The position numbers were made by a program, and so were the translations under genes. A stretch of 64,000 bases of DNA from Ceratopteris richardii (Eukaryota; Streptophyta; Polypodiopsida; Polypodiales; Pteridaceae): assembly GCA_020310875.1 (NCBI GenBank), contig CM035412.1, forward strand, positions 129,621,433 through 129,685,432, read 5' to 3'. Numbering within the stretch: position 1 is the first letter of the stretch; each line of letters begins with the position of its first letter. Positions 31,414-42,200 of the stretch are shown one piece after another. Under the pieces are notes generated by a model. The model saw only the letters and a list, made by a program, of their open reading frames with translations. It was not told the origin of the DNA and did no database searches.

Positions 31414-32611
31414 CTCGATATGCCCAAACAGCATGATGTAACTGTTTGTCCCAATTTTAACATTTGTTGTTCACGAGTTTTGTCAGTATGTTACAAAGGA
31501 TCTTGTTAGTACTTTTTGCTTGACCATTGGCCTGAGGATGATATGGTGCGGATTTCTTGTAAATCACCATAAAATCCTGTAACAAATATTCAATGACTTG
31601 GTTTAGAAAGTGAGTTCCTCGATCATTCACTAACTCTATAGGCAGCCCATATCTTGTAAAGACATTTTCAAATAAGAATTTTGCACTCGTGTGTGCATCA
31701 TTCTTTTTTGTGGCCTTGGCCTCTACCCATTTGGTAAGATAATCCGTGGCAACAATAATGTATTCGGCATGAGTACCTTTTTCAGGGGGGTTCATGGGTC
31801 CTACAAAGTCTATACCCCACTTAGAAAATGCACGTCCTCCCATCATGGGTTTCAATGGGATTTCATCTTTGCGAGTAGGAAATTGAGTTCTCTAGCACAT
31901 ATCACATCTCTTAACATAGGTATGTGCATCCATGTGAAGAGTGGGCCACCATAATCCTGCAAAGAGAATGGCTTTGATTATCCTATCGGGGCCAAAATGA
32001 CCTCCTGCAACACCTTGGTGTGTAGTCTCTAGTATGCTCAAATAATCACTTTCATGAAAACATTGTCTTAGGTATCTGTCTCGTCCTTGTTTGTATAGAT
32101 TGTCGCCAATAAGTGTAGTCTTGAGCTTCCTGCTCTAGACTGTGTTGTCGTGCTAAGGTCATTCCTTGAGGGAATGTTTTTGTCCTCAAGTACATCACTA
32201 AAGGTTCACTCCACTCTGGTGTGAGAGACATATAATATAACGTGGCATGTTCTACTGGTGGTCTTTCACAACGACAGGGCATTCTCTACACAACTTGTAG
32301 ACATCTGCTTCCATAGAAGGCCAATATACTCCTAGTCTATGCAGAGTCTGCAAGGTACAATGTTTTGAATGATGTTGCTTTAATCCACCTACGTGTGCTA
32401 ATTGCAACCAATTCGCATGTTCAGATTCATCTACACAACAAGCAAGAATCTTTTGATTATCCTGTTTATATATACTTCCTGCTATTATTTGATATCTTTG
32501 AGACTTGGTGATTTCTCTTTCTTTGATCCTTATCCTAGGATTCTTGGGTCCATATGTGAGAATAGGGACAATCGGCTTAGCCCATTCTGGTACTATCTCA
32601 TTGTTAAACAA
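31414..32611 (-). pseudogene. Family A gypsy integrase remnant
   Basis: The minus-strand reading gives the zinc-binding region (HVGGLKQHHSKHCTLQTL...CREC, near 32290-32420), then the catalytic core with KWGIDFVGPM (first D), ELVNDRGTHF (second D) and YHPQANGQAKSTNK (near 31510), where the catalytic E position reads as K. The core then runs to WAYR near 31414 with a TAA after NNKC. Loss of the glutamate would abolish activity even without the stops. It breaks off tail to tail against the plus-strand copy. Confidence 0.82.
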
Positions 32612-32661
32612 ATATGCATCCGGTAATTCATCAGCTATTCCTTGAGGAGCTTCTCCTGTGG

Positions 32662-33984
32662 TTAATCTTGAAAGGTAGTCAGCTCTAAGATGGGTTTTTC
32701 CTTCCTGACTACGACTTCAACATCATACTCCATGAGCAATAGAAACCAACATATCAATCGTCCTGTGTTACATGGCTTATTGACTAAGTACAATAATGCT
32801 TGATGATTTGTGAAGAACTTGAAATTATTTGCCAACAAATAATGCCTGAATTTCTTTACTACGTAGATCATTCCTAATCCTTCTCGTTCCGTAGTGGTAT
32901 AATTTCTTTCTGTTGCATTCAACTGTCTACTCGCATAAGCTATGGGGAGATCTATATTACCTTCATTCGTGGGTTGTGCCAACACACATCCTATGGCATA
33001 GTTGGATGCAACCACATGTACATGGAATGGCTTACTTCAATCTGGGGTTGTCAATATAGGTGCTGAGCACAAATGTCATTTAAGTTCATTGAATGAATTT
33101 TCACATTCATATGTCCATTAAAACTTGGTCAAAAGAAAGTACAAAGGCTTGGCTATGATTGCATACATGTGTATGAATCGTCTGTAATAACCACAATGAC
33201 CCATAAATGCCTGTACCTCTTTTACGTTATTTGTTCTAGGTAGATTGGCAATTACTTTCACTTTTTCTTCATCTGTAGAGATTCCATTCTTTGACACAAT
33301 GTGTCCTAGAATTTTGCCTTGTCTGACCATGAAAATGCACTTTTCTGGGTTCAAACAAACTTGATATTCTCAACATTCGTCAAATACTTGCCTTAGTTAT
33401 GGGAGATGAGTCTGCCTTATGTTGGAATGAGCACATATGTCATCGACATAAACTTCCAAATTCCTGCATAAGAATTCCTTAAAAACGTGACACATGAGTC
33501 GTTGGAAAGTGGCGGGTGCATTTGTCAACCTGAAAGGCATCACGCGAAATGCAAAAATGCCCCATTCAGTGGCAAAAGCCATCTTGTGTTGATCTTCAGG
33601 AGCAATGGCTACTTGATTATAGCCCGAGAAACCATCAAGAAAGCTATAAACTTCCTTGCCCGCAAATCTTTCCAATAAATGTTCCGTGATAGGAAGAGGA
33701 TAGCTATCTCTAATCGTGGCGGCATTAACTTTTTTAAGGTTAATACACACATGCAATTTTCCATTCTTCTTGGGCACAACCACAATGGGGGATACCCATT
33801 CGGTATGCTCAATTTCGTAAATGAATCCTGCTTCTATCAAACGATCTATTTCTTCTTTAATTTTAGCAGCGTAGTTATCATTGTACGTGTATGGTTTCAG
33901 TTTCGTAGGTTTTGCCTCTGGAGTCATAAGGATTCTATGGAAGCATATATCTAGGTCTACTCCTTCAAGTCTTTGTAACTCCAA
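32662..33984 (-). pseudogene. Family A gypsy RT and RNase H remnant
   Basis: RT lies at 33397-33984: KIKEEIDRLIEAGFIYEIEH, EWVSPIVVVPKKNGK, VYSFLDGFSGYNQVAIAPED, TNAPATFQRLM and VYVDD near the end. The RT thumb and connection (33118-33354) has LGHIVSKNGISTDE and AFMGHCGYYRRFI. RNase H (32662-33015) has AIGCVLAQ, RQLNATERNYTTTERE and VVKKFRHYLLANNFKFFTNH. Compared with the plus-strand copy it is complete through this region, with a shift between RT and thumb and a broken first RNase H acidic block. Confidence 0.85.
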
Positions 33985-35060
33985 GCAAATACATCTCTAT
34001 ATTCACGTAGTAAAGCAACTAACTCTTCTTCTTCTTCATTCGTCAAATCATGCCCAATGTATGTACATTTTGTTCTTCTCCTTCTATGGTAACTATGATT
34101 TTCTTGGTTTTCTCTAGGTTATCATATACTTCTCCAACATCAGCATTTCTTTTAGGCATTCGTACCATGTTTTGTCTATCTTCTATTTCATACTTCTTGA
34201 AGTTCTCTGGTACTTCCATGAGTGGTTCTTCTTCTTCTTCTTCTGTCTTAAGTGATTTCTTTCTCTTCTTTTGTTTGCTCTCTGTATCTTTTATGGATAA
34301 CTCAAGTTGTTCCGTTTGACTTTCCTTTTCTTTTTCAGGGTTTTTGGCTTATACAAAATAAAGATATTCCTCTTCTCTTGAACAGAAGGGTTCCATGATA
34401 ATGGATTCTAGCTCCTCATCATCACCCTCATCTCGTTCTTGGATCATTTCCATGCATTCTTCTAGGATAAATTCTTCCTCAACAGGTTCAATCCTAAAGA
34501 TGGAAATGTCATACCCGTCCTCATCACAAAGAGGGGTCCATTGTTGTTCATTTACCGCTATGTCCATTGTAGCTAAGATTTCTACCCAACCGTGAGGCTC
34601 GAATTCTTCGTCTAGAAATATTATAGGTGCGTAAGCTGGGTCTTGAAGGGTTCGTGGATGTTGCTCTGAACCTAAAGTCCTGCCTTCTAATCATTCTTCC
34701 TCTTGTTTGGCTACTTTACACATCCATAGATGAGTATCCTCGTGCAACCATGATGGGTCTGATTCCAATGAGTGTACTAATTCTGTTTCTTCTTGTGTCT
34801 TATGAATGGTATTCCATTGTATTGGGGGTACATCTCGATGGGAATATTCTTTAAGATTGGCTTTAGTAGTCACTCCTAAATGTTGTAAGTACAAAGAATT
34901 AGTTCCCCAATCTTGTACGATTTTCAACTGACGCATGAATGGTCGTCCTAAAATCATCTCGTAAGCATGATTTTTCCCAAAATCACAAATTCCACACCAC
35001 AAGTGGTGAGAGATATGCCTTCTAGTAATCCTAATGGTTTTTGTATATGTCCTGCCAGTC
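33985..35060 (-). pseudogene. Family A gypsy pre-RT acidic linker and protease C-terminal part
   Basis: 34691-35002 encodes the second half of the protease region (YEMILGRPFMRQLKIVQDWG, then a WLHEDTHLWMCKVA motif also present at 11208-11636). 34349-34567 is a short acidic segment matching the linker before RT. The first half of the protease with the DSGAG active site is missing: near 35060 the sequence jumps from the protease flap side to gag. The copy could not process its own precursor. Confidence 0.78.
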
Positions 35061-35660
35061 TAACTGTTTCGTGAGGGGTCTATTTGAAGCTATGAATTAA
35101 TGAAGAAGTATCATGCTTGATTCCACTTTTAGAGAATTCCATGATGAATGACTCTAACAAGTGATGAATATCCCTAAATTGCCTTTGTTGCATGGTTGGA
35201 ACCAAGTTAAAGCTGTATTCTTTAACGTTAGTCCAAATGCATAATATTGCGTGAACATGTCTTCTACTTGCTCTGCTCGGAGCACTTGCTTAAATTCTGC
35301 AACATGATCATAGGGATCTCTTGTCCCATCGAAAATATTTAACACTTACATCCTGATGTGATTTCCTATCAATGACTCCAAAATAGTAAGGACATGTTTG
35401 TTTCTAGAACAAGAATTCAACAACTTCAATCGGTCCTCTATTGTTTATGAGGTGCTGAGATTTTCAACAAATGACTTGCACAATAAGAAACTCAATCTGA
35501 AAGTTATATAACAAATATTAAAAAGTGAAACATGAACCTAATTGCAAAAACATGTGGCTCCCATGCTCCACCACCAGTTGGAAGAGCTTCAAAGGATGAT
35601 AGTGGTTGTTTCCTATATCTCATACCAAGTGGAGTCTCTTTCAATTGTGTTAGATTGGTG
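35061..35660 (-). pseudogene. Family A gypsy gag fragment
   Basis: 35154-35345 carries the gag core (DPYDHVAEFKQVLRAEQVEDMF, TALTWFQP), followed towards 35061 by SGIK...SLIHSFK and VRLA, where it is fused to the protease piece. Upstream, 35390-35640 has shorter recognisable bits, such as RPIEV and LTQLKETPLGMRYRK, in broken frames. Compared with the copy at 13774-15135, roughly the C-terminal gag half and the protease start are deleted. Confidence 0.7.
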
Positions 35661-35667
35661 TTAGGGG

Positions 35668-35982
35668 TTGCATGGAGCATTTAAGTGTGGTTGGATTTCT
35701 CATAAAACACATCCATTAAGGTCCAATTGAAGGGTGATATAAAGGCATGGTGTGAACTACCCTTAAACTGATGGCTTTATGTATAAAAATACCATCTCAC
35801 TAATAATAAAAAAAGTCTACCAATGTTACGAGTTGCATGGAGCATTTAAGTGTGGTTGGGTTTCCCAAAAAACACATCCATTAAGGTCCAATTGAAGGGT
35901 GATATAAAGGCATGGTGTGAACCACCCTTACGTTGAAGGCCTTATGTACAAAAATACCATCACGCTGATAATAAAAGAAGTC
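35668..35982 (-). repeat. 165-bp tandem duplication in family A gag N-terminal sequence
   Basis: Two direct copies, 35668-35817 and 35833-35982, share about 90% identity by eye (TTGCATGGAGCATTTAAGTG...AATAAAA-AAGTC). On the minus strand they encode a stretch with TLMDVFYEKSNH that resembles SLMDVYLING in the gag N-terminus of the 14515-15135 copy. The duplication is at the 5' end of this copy; no LTR is visible beyond it. Confidence 0.7.
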
Positions 35983-37218
35983 ATGTTATGTGCATTCTCT
36001 TCTTGTCAAATCATATCTCATCGTTTTCATGCAATGAAGTTCGTTGTTCATCACCTTCATAGTGGCATGGTGGTTTGATTGTGAGTACAAATGGTGATGG
36101 AGAGATGCACAATTGTAGCCAAACAATTGGCTTTTAACTTTGTAATTGTGGTCTCCTTTTCTTCCGCATCTTGTTGGAGTATATTATTATGCTCGATTTG
36201 ATAGCACTTTCTAAAGTGGCTATCTTCAATTAGTTGTGATTACATGATTGCATCCAATGATTTTTAGTAGATCTTGAATGGCTAGACAATTGACCTAGTA
36301 GTCAAGCTTCACCACTACCAAGTATTGTAGAAACATGGAGATACTATGGAATGTAGGATGAAAATTAGACACTAGATTTAGGGGATACAATGCACCTTTG
36401 ACCCAAAGATCAATATTCTTCTCTCTAGCTACATGTCGCTTATTTTTTAGAATCTTCTCTAGTTATTGGTGGAAATTCCGTTGGAACACAAACATGTACA
36501 CTTGTTGAATGAGGAGCATGCGTAGGTGTTGGTGTCATGTTCATAATACATGGGAGCACCATAATGTTCAAAAACTCGAGCATTGTAATAGCAAGAAGCA
36601 CAAAGATGGCTAGAATGGCTTTTATAGTAGTTGTATTGCAAGAAAAAGGTGTTTTTGTATGCAGATATGTCAAAATGACTTTTTGCAGTGTCTAAGAGTG
36701 AAAACAAAGTTTCTTTTAAGTCATTTTCAGACAACCAAAGTTATGATATTGATGATGTGGCACTTAACTTTTGGAGGGATTTTCAAAAGTGTGTTTCTTT
36801 AGTTTTTTTTATAAAAAATGGACTAAAAAAATAACTTCTGGCATATGCATAAAAGTATGGTCCATTTTGAATAAAGAATAGCTGAAAAAGAGATTTTAGA
36901 AAAGTGATTTTTTTATTCACATAGATGGATGGATTTCATTATGTGGAAACCGACTTTTCTTTCTCTCTCTTTCTGTAGAAGAGAGAGATGATCCTAACTC
37001 AACCTAAAAAACCTACTTCAGCCTACTAAAAAGCGCTCTAGTAAATGCACTTTGTCCCCTTAATAAAGTAAAAGATTAAGCTTAATCCCAAATAGGAATC
37101 CTTACGTGGCCCATGCAGGGTTCATTTTTTCCCTAATGTGTACATAAGACATATCCCATTGCTCTTGTAAATAGCTTTGATGCCTTAAAAAATACCTTTG
37201 ATCTCCTAAGTATGACAT
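35983..37218. other. No supported gene
   Basis: AT-rich sequence without transposon motifs that I recognise. Two overlapping minus-strand readings of 77 and 91 codons (36440-36734) show cysteine-rich, low-similarity composition and no known domain; they are probably chance. No LTR ends or terminal inverted repeats were found. Confidence 0.5.
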
Positions 37219-38460
37219 CTAAAAATTTAACCCAAGCTCCATCTTGATGCCCTTGATATATTCGCCCCAATCATGCAAAACATTGACATGCCTTAGCTCA
37301 GGTCTCACAATCAACAAAGGAAAACTTCCATCTACATGTGGTAGTCTCAATACAACAAATTCCAAAGTGAAGATTTTACCTTGTACCTCAATTGGAAGGA
37401 CCATTTCCATTGGCCTTATTGTGATTTGGTTTGGCCAATGTCATAGTGAAGTTAGCTATTCTTGATGGTTGAAGTCCAAGATTTTTCATAGTATATTCAA
37501 GCATCAACTTAATGCCTGAGCCACCATCCACTATAAATCCTTGTAGAAATTATCCTTTAATAGTGACAATGATGCATGGGCTTGTATAATCTCGAAGGTG
37601 GGCTTCCCCTATAAATTTACCCTTACTATTAGCATTAGCCTTTGCAACCAAAGTGGATGTGGAGGCTTCATCAATGATCTGCAAAACTTTTGATTTGAAC
37701 TTTGCATCCATTTTTAATAGATCAAAATTACCACCCTCCTTTAATGGATTTAAGTAACTTTGAAGCCTTAGATTCCATAAGAGCATGGGCTATTTGCGAC
37801 TACTCAAACTCCTTTTGGGCCCTGATAAATGCATGTCAAATTTATTGAAAACTTTACACATTTGGTTAGTCAATGAATGGATTAAGTGTAGCACACTTTT
37901 CTGAGTAATCAGTTTCTTCACAGTTAACTCAAGTCTTGATAATTTGACATTGGTCTTCCAAAATTGGTTGAAGTTCTGAGTTGTTCTTGATATAGAGGTG
38001 ATCTAACATCAAGGATAACTTGTTCTTTTGGATATTAACACTCTCCATCATTTTATGCCTTAGTTGAGTTAGTGCACTTTCTTCTTCTTTGTGGGACTTG
38101 TTTCTTTTTAAGCTCTCAAGCTTTTTCCTCAATTTTGTTATTGGGTCTTCAAGTTTCATTGGGTATATACTAGAAGAGCCAGTTCCATATTGATGTCTAA
38201 TTTGCTCTAATCTTGTTGTTGTAGAAATGAATCCTTCATATGTTGTTGTGGGGAGCACGAACTCCTTGATCTTGCACTGTGTGGATATTGAAAGTGGTTT
38301 AGCTAGCCACTTCTTGAGGAAAAAATCATGGGGAGGGTTTGGTAATTTAGCCATAAGTGATTTTGCCTCGGTAACAAATTCAAGAAATGTCTCCCCTACA
38401 CCTAGTCGTAGGGTCTCCAGTTCCAATGATGTTTTCTGCCATATTTTCTTGTTGGAAGTG
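37219..38460 (-). pseudogene. Ty3/gypsy gag-protease remnant of a third lineage
   Basis: On the minus strand, 37929-38426 encodes a gag domain (LRLGVGETFLEFVTEAKSLM, HDFFLKKWLAKPL), followed by a K/E-rich coiled part. Further on, 37550-37786 leads to a retropepsin active site IVDGGSGIK (near 37515-37545) and 37219-37410 holds the second protease part (RPELRHVNVLHDWG). No zinc knuckle or RT follows: the element ends at about 37219. It is not family A. Stops and shifts separate the pieces. Confidence 0.65.
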
Positions 38461-39870
38461 TGTCTTGAAGGTCTCTTTCATCAAGTACCAAGTAGTAAAG
38501 CCCTTCTCTATGAATTGAGCAACCACCTTGTTTTACATAGGGCTAAAATCTTCTTACATGCTCATTAGTGTCTTCATGAGCAAATCCTCCAAAAGAGGGA
38601 AATTTGATATTCACTCATTAAAGTAGAGTTTCTAGGTCTACTTAAGTGGCCATATTTCTTACAGGTGATGTAGGTGAAAGACTGTTGGCTGACCTATGAA
38701 CGATATTCCTTCATGAAAGAGGGTTGGGTGCAATTTTTTTTCTTTGACTAGGTTGCGGTCATGAGTTGTGCATCTTATTCCTTAGACTAAGATGAATCAA
38801 GGAAAAGGAAACTTACCTCTTTAATATTGTTGACACCTTTGCACTTCTTCTTCACTTTCTAATATTGGTTCTCTAATGCTCAAGCTACCTTGTCCCATAG
38901 GGCATGCCAAATTTTGTTGGGGGATTCTTTGGTTGAAAGGTGCTTGAGTGCTTGTAAGAGAGGAATGGAAAAGAAGAAGATAAAAAATCACACAAAAGGT
39001 CTTTGTGTCTTGATTAATTAGAAAAAATACAATAGGTTTGTTTAGAATGAGATGAAAATGCTTTCTGTGTGATAGCGCTTAAGCCCAAAAGCACATACAC
39101 AAGTGTACAAAATACCCCAATGAATAATGTAGTCAACCTCCTCTGTGCCAATCCTCCACCTTGTCTAGTAGCTTGCCCTTGTGCACACCTTGCACTCAAG
39201 CTTCCAATAAGGTTGAAGGGAGGGTCAGTCTCTGATGACATGAAGCACCTCCTTGATGCTCCATTACTGCACCTTAGTTGCTCTCCTAGTTTTTCTCTGC
39301 ATGCTCTACCTGTATACTTCTTAGCATGCTTTTCGCACTCTCCTTGCACACCTTGCTTCTCTACGCATATATTGTTAAAGTGTCTTGCTCTCTCTTGCTC
39401 CGTCTAACTCTGTAATCTAAGAATTGCTAATACCTTTGGTTGTGTGTCAATTCTACTTATGTGCATCGCTTCAACTACTAGTGTATCTTGGTGCTCACTT
39501 TGATGTCCCAGGAACCAATTTTTGTGAGAGGCCAATGGCTCCCTACTTTTTCCTGTAGTGAATTTATGAGAAACAAAATTTTAAATGGGCGGCCACTCAT
39601 AAAATCTTGCATATTTCTTTCACTTCATATCTTTTCCACTTTTGATCTTTATTTCTCCAAGTTGTGTGCATAAGGGAGGTTTAGTCGGACCATCCAAAAC
39701 ACTTAAATAACCTTAAAACCCGTCAAAAAGACCATTTTGCAACCAGAATTTAACTTTTCTTGCAAAACCATTGTGAATCAACTATTTGTGCACTACATGT
39801 GCATCCAAGTGACAATGTCAAATGTCATTCTCATGAGCATGGAGATCTCATCAATGATGATGATGATGAT
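38461..39870. other. No supported gene; possible leader or LTR of the preceding remnant
   Basis: Non-coding sequence upstream (minus-strand sense) of the gag remnant. 39014-39407 has readings of about 110 codons on both strands that look like chance openings. A duplicate to define an LTR was not found in the window. Confidence 0.4.
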
Positions 39871-39875
39871 TGTAA

Positions 39876-39930
39876 GGGATTGAACTCACAACCTCTTGGT
39901 TAGGAATGTGATGGGCTAACCACTTGCCCC
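39876..39930 (-). promoter_or_regulatory. tRNA-like internal Pol III promoter (boxes A and B) in the left TRIM LTR
   Basis: On the minus strand GGGGCAAGTGG (39920-39930) fits box A (TGGCNNAGTGG) at 7 of 9 fixed positions. AGTTCAATCCC (39876-39886) fits box B (GGTTCRANNCC) with one mismatch. The gap is 33 bases, as in a tRNA. The orientation is the same as the PBS. The identical pair recurs in the right LTR at 40414-40468. Confidence 0.6.
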
Positions 39931-40395
39931 AAAAGCCATGGTTGAGGATTACTTCCTAATCCTCTCTCTTAGGGTGTGGTTCAACCATCTCCTACCAGGA
40001 TTATGTTACATTCTTCCCCCCTTGAACTCTTAGGGAATGTACCCTGACCAGCTATGGGACTGGTAGGATGTACCCTGGATGTACCCTGGCAGGATGTACC
40101 CTGACCAGCTATGGGACTGGCAGGATGTACTCAATCAAGTTCCATCCAAGGATTCCCAAGGAATTCACACATTGCAAGCTAGCTCATTGGAAAGTTCGTT
40201 CCGAGAGCTTTCCAACGGTATATTACACGCCTCAATCCGACCTACGGATTGGGAGATACACCCCAATCATTGTAAGGTCCATCATTGAAATCGACGCGCG
40301 CCTTCCACAATTCCTACCCTTTCACATGGAGGATGCCCAAGCGCCTTTTTTAGAGGCCATTGGATCATTCCACTTTGCCCAAGCCTACTTCCTAG

Positions 40396-40408
40396 GCTCT
40401 GATACCAA
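40396..40408 (-). other. TRIM primer-binding site
   Basis: TTGGTATCAGAGC on the minus strand touches the right LTR. The 12-base core is the classical site complementary to the 3' end of initiator tRNA-Met and sets the element's orientation. Confidence 0.9.
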
Positions 40409-40548
40409 TGTAAGGGATTGAACTCACAACCTCTTGGTTAGGAATGTGATGGGCTAACCACTTGCCCCAAAAGCCATGGTTGAGGATTACTTCCTAATCC
40501 TCTCTCTTAGGGTATGGTTCAACCATCTCCTACCAGGATTATGTTACA

Positions 40549-41159
40549 ATGATGATGATGATGATGGTGTGTATACCTCTTCTTGCCAAGTATCTGATGT
40601 TTGTTGTTTGTATCAAATTAGGATATTGGTTGGCTCATGCAGTTGGAGTTTTGAATTTGTAGTGCAGTATACTGGCCAAGCTACTCAATCGATTTGTTAC
40701 ACTTCTTGTAGAGGTGCTCATGATGATCGTTTTGTTTGCCCTTGTCATGTAATAGGCTATACAATGTATCATAAATTGTTAACTACTAGGTGTCCCTATG
40801 ATGACATATAATCCGTTTGTCTTGCCTTTGAGAACCTCATATGTTCTCATTTGTTTTCATGTGAGAATTTTATTCTTCACAATGCCAAACTTTTTTACCA
40901 TTCTCAACATCTTCACAACAAATATTGATAAAATAAGTTGTAAATTTATTTGTTTTATTTTCTAGACCATCGCTTTGGCAACACTCTAGCATTTTAATAA
41001 GTTTTCAAATCTACTATGGGCATTGTTAAACAACGAGCCTTTGAGTGGTGTCAGAGGAACTCCATCTCATGGTGAACAATTATTTTTTCATTAGTTTTAA
41101 TTTCTTCATGTCCTTACTTTGTATCTATATAAAACAAATACTCAAGATATAAGAATACA
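40549..41159. other. ATG microsatellite then sequence without a gene
   Basis: Starts with a short ATGATG run (the TRIM target site), then AT-rich sequence without recognisable coding or repeat structure. Open readings such as 40476-40811 cross the TRIM edge and are chance. Confidence 0.4.
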
Positions 41160-42060
41160 GGTGAATGTGTGTATGTGTGTGTATCTATGCTTGAATGAGT
41201 GTGGGCTTAAATGTGTGTGTATTTATGTGATGGGTTTATGGGTGTGAATGCCTATGTGTAAATGCGAGTGCCTATGAACATGTGTATACGTGCAGTGATT
41301 GTGTATGTGCAATGTGCTTGTGTATGTATGTGTTTCTAATCATATCTATTTGTGTATATGTGTTTATGAATGAATGTGAATGTGCACGTGTGGCTATATA
41401 TAGAGGTGTGTGTCTAAGAGTGTATGAAAATGTGTTTATGTATGTGCATGTAAATCAATATATATGGATGTGCCAATAAATATTTGTGTGTTCATTTATT
41501 GTGGTGCATTATTGTATGCATGTATGTGATTATGTGTATGTTTATGTATCTATGTGAGTAACTATGTAATTTCTGAATATCTATGTGCCTAGTGCATATA
41601 TGTTTGTACCTAAGTTTCTATGTGAATGCCTATATGTTTGGGTGAGTGTTTATGTGGCTATGTGATTTTGTGTGTGTGCTTATATGCATGTGCTCAAGTG
41701 TATATTTGTGTGTATATGTCGATAACCTTAATGGTATTTTCCATGATAAATTATTAATATTAATAAAGAAAGCATAATTAGATAAAATGATTATGTGAGT
41801 AAACTATGTATGTGTGCGTTGTGTGAGTTATGAGACTAACATAGCCTCCTCCGTCCCTCGGGACCAACAAGGGGCAGTACACGAATATTAACCCGTTGCC
41901 CATCGACTACGCCTGTGTGTGACTGTATATTTAAGTGTGTGAGTGTGTGTTGGCATGCATGACTGTGTGAATCTATTATCTGAAGTGTAGTGAGAGGTAA
42001 GTGTGTGTGCACGTGTCTGTGCATATGTGTATATATATGTTGTGCATGCATGTTTTCTCC
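41160..42060. repeat. Degenerate (TGTGTATG)n-type microsatellite region
   Basis: About 900 bp rich in TGTGTATG, TATGTG and GTGAATG units with many point changes. No coding sequence is supported; periodic open readings result from the repeat. Confidence 0.8.
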
Positions 42061-42106
42061 TTTATGTTTTTTTTAAATTTGCAAGTATGATGTTGTTACT
42101 ATTGCA

Positions 42107-42200
42107 AAGAGAGAAAGAGAGAGAGAGAAAGAGATTGAGAAAGAGAAAGAGAAAGAGAGAGAGAGACGCAGAGATAGAGAGAATAGAGAGAGATATATAA
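42107..42200. repeat. (GA)n microsatellite
   Basis: Imperfect GAGAGA/GAAAGA run. It follows the TATG-rich region, an association seen again at 51661 and 60957. Confidence 0.85.

Larger units (their letters stand above)
39871..40548 (-). mobile_element. Intact TRIM (terminal-repeat retrotransposon in miniature), 678 bp
   Basis: Two 140-bp LTRs (39871-40010 and 40409-40548) with TG...CA ends differ at one base by eye and enclose 398 bp of non-coding DNA. The orientation is minus: TTGGTATCAGAGC, complementary to initiator tRNA-Met, lies at 40396-40408 directly inside the right LTR, and a purine tract (AAGGGGGGAAGAA, minus strand) lies directly inside the left LTR. ATGAT flanks both sides (39866-39870 and 40549-40553), within an ATG microsatellite. 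It encodes nothing and would need enzymes from another element. An internal short tandem repeat around GATGTACCCTG lies at 40050-40130. Confidence 0.93.

Noticed and set aside
36440..36734. Cysteine-containing ORFs on the minus strand
   Set aside because: Two overlapping frames with no motif; likely chance in AT-rich DNA.
39871..40010. 5S rRNA promoter in the TRIM LTR (Cassandra)
   Set aside because: No similarity to 5S rRNA could be seen; the A/B-box pair is tRNA-like instead.
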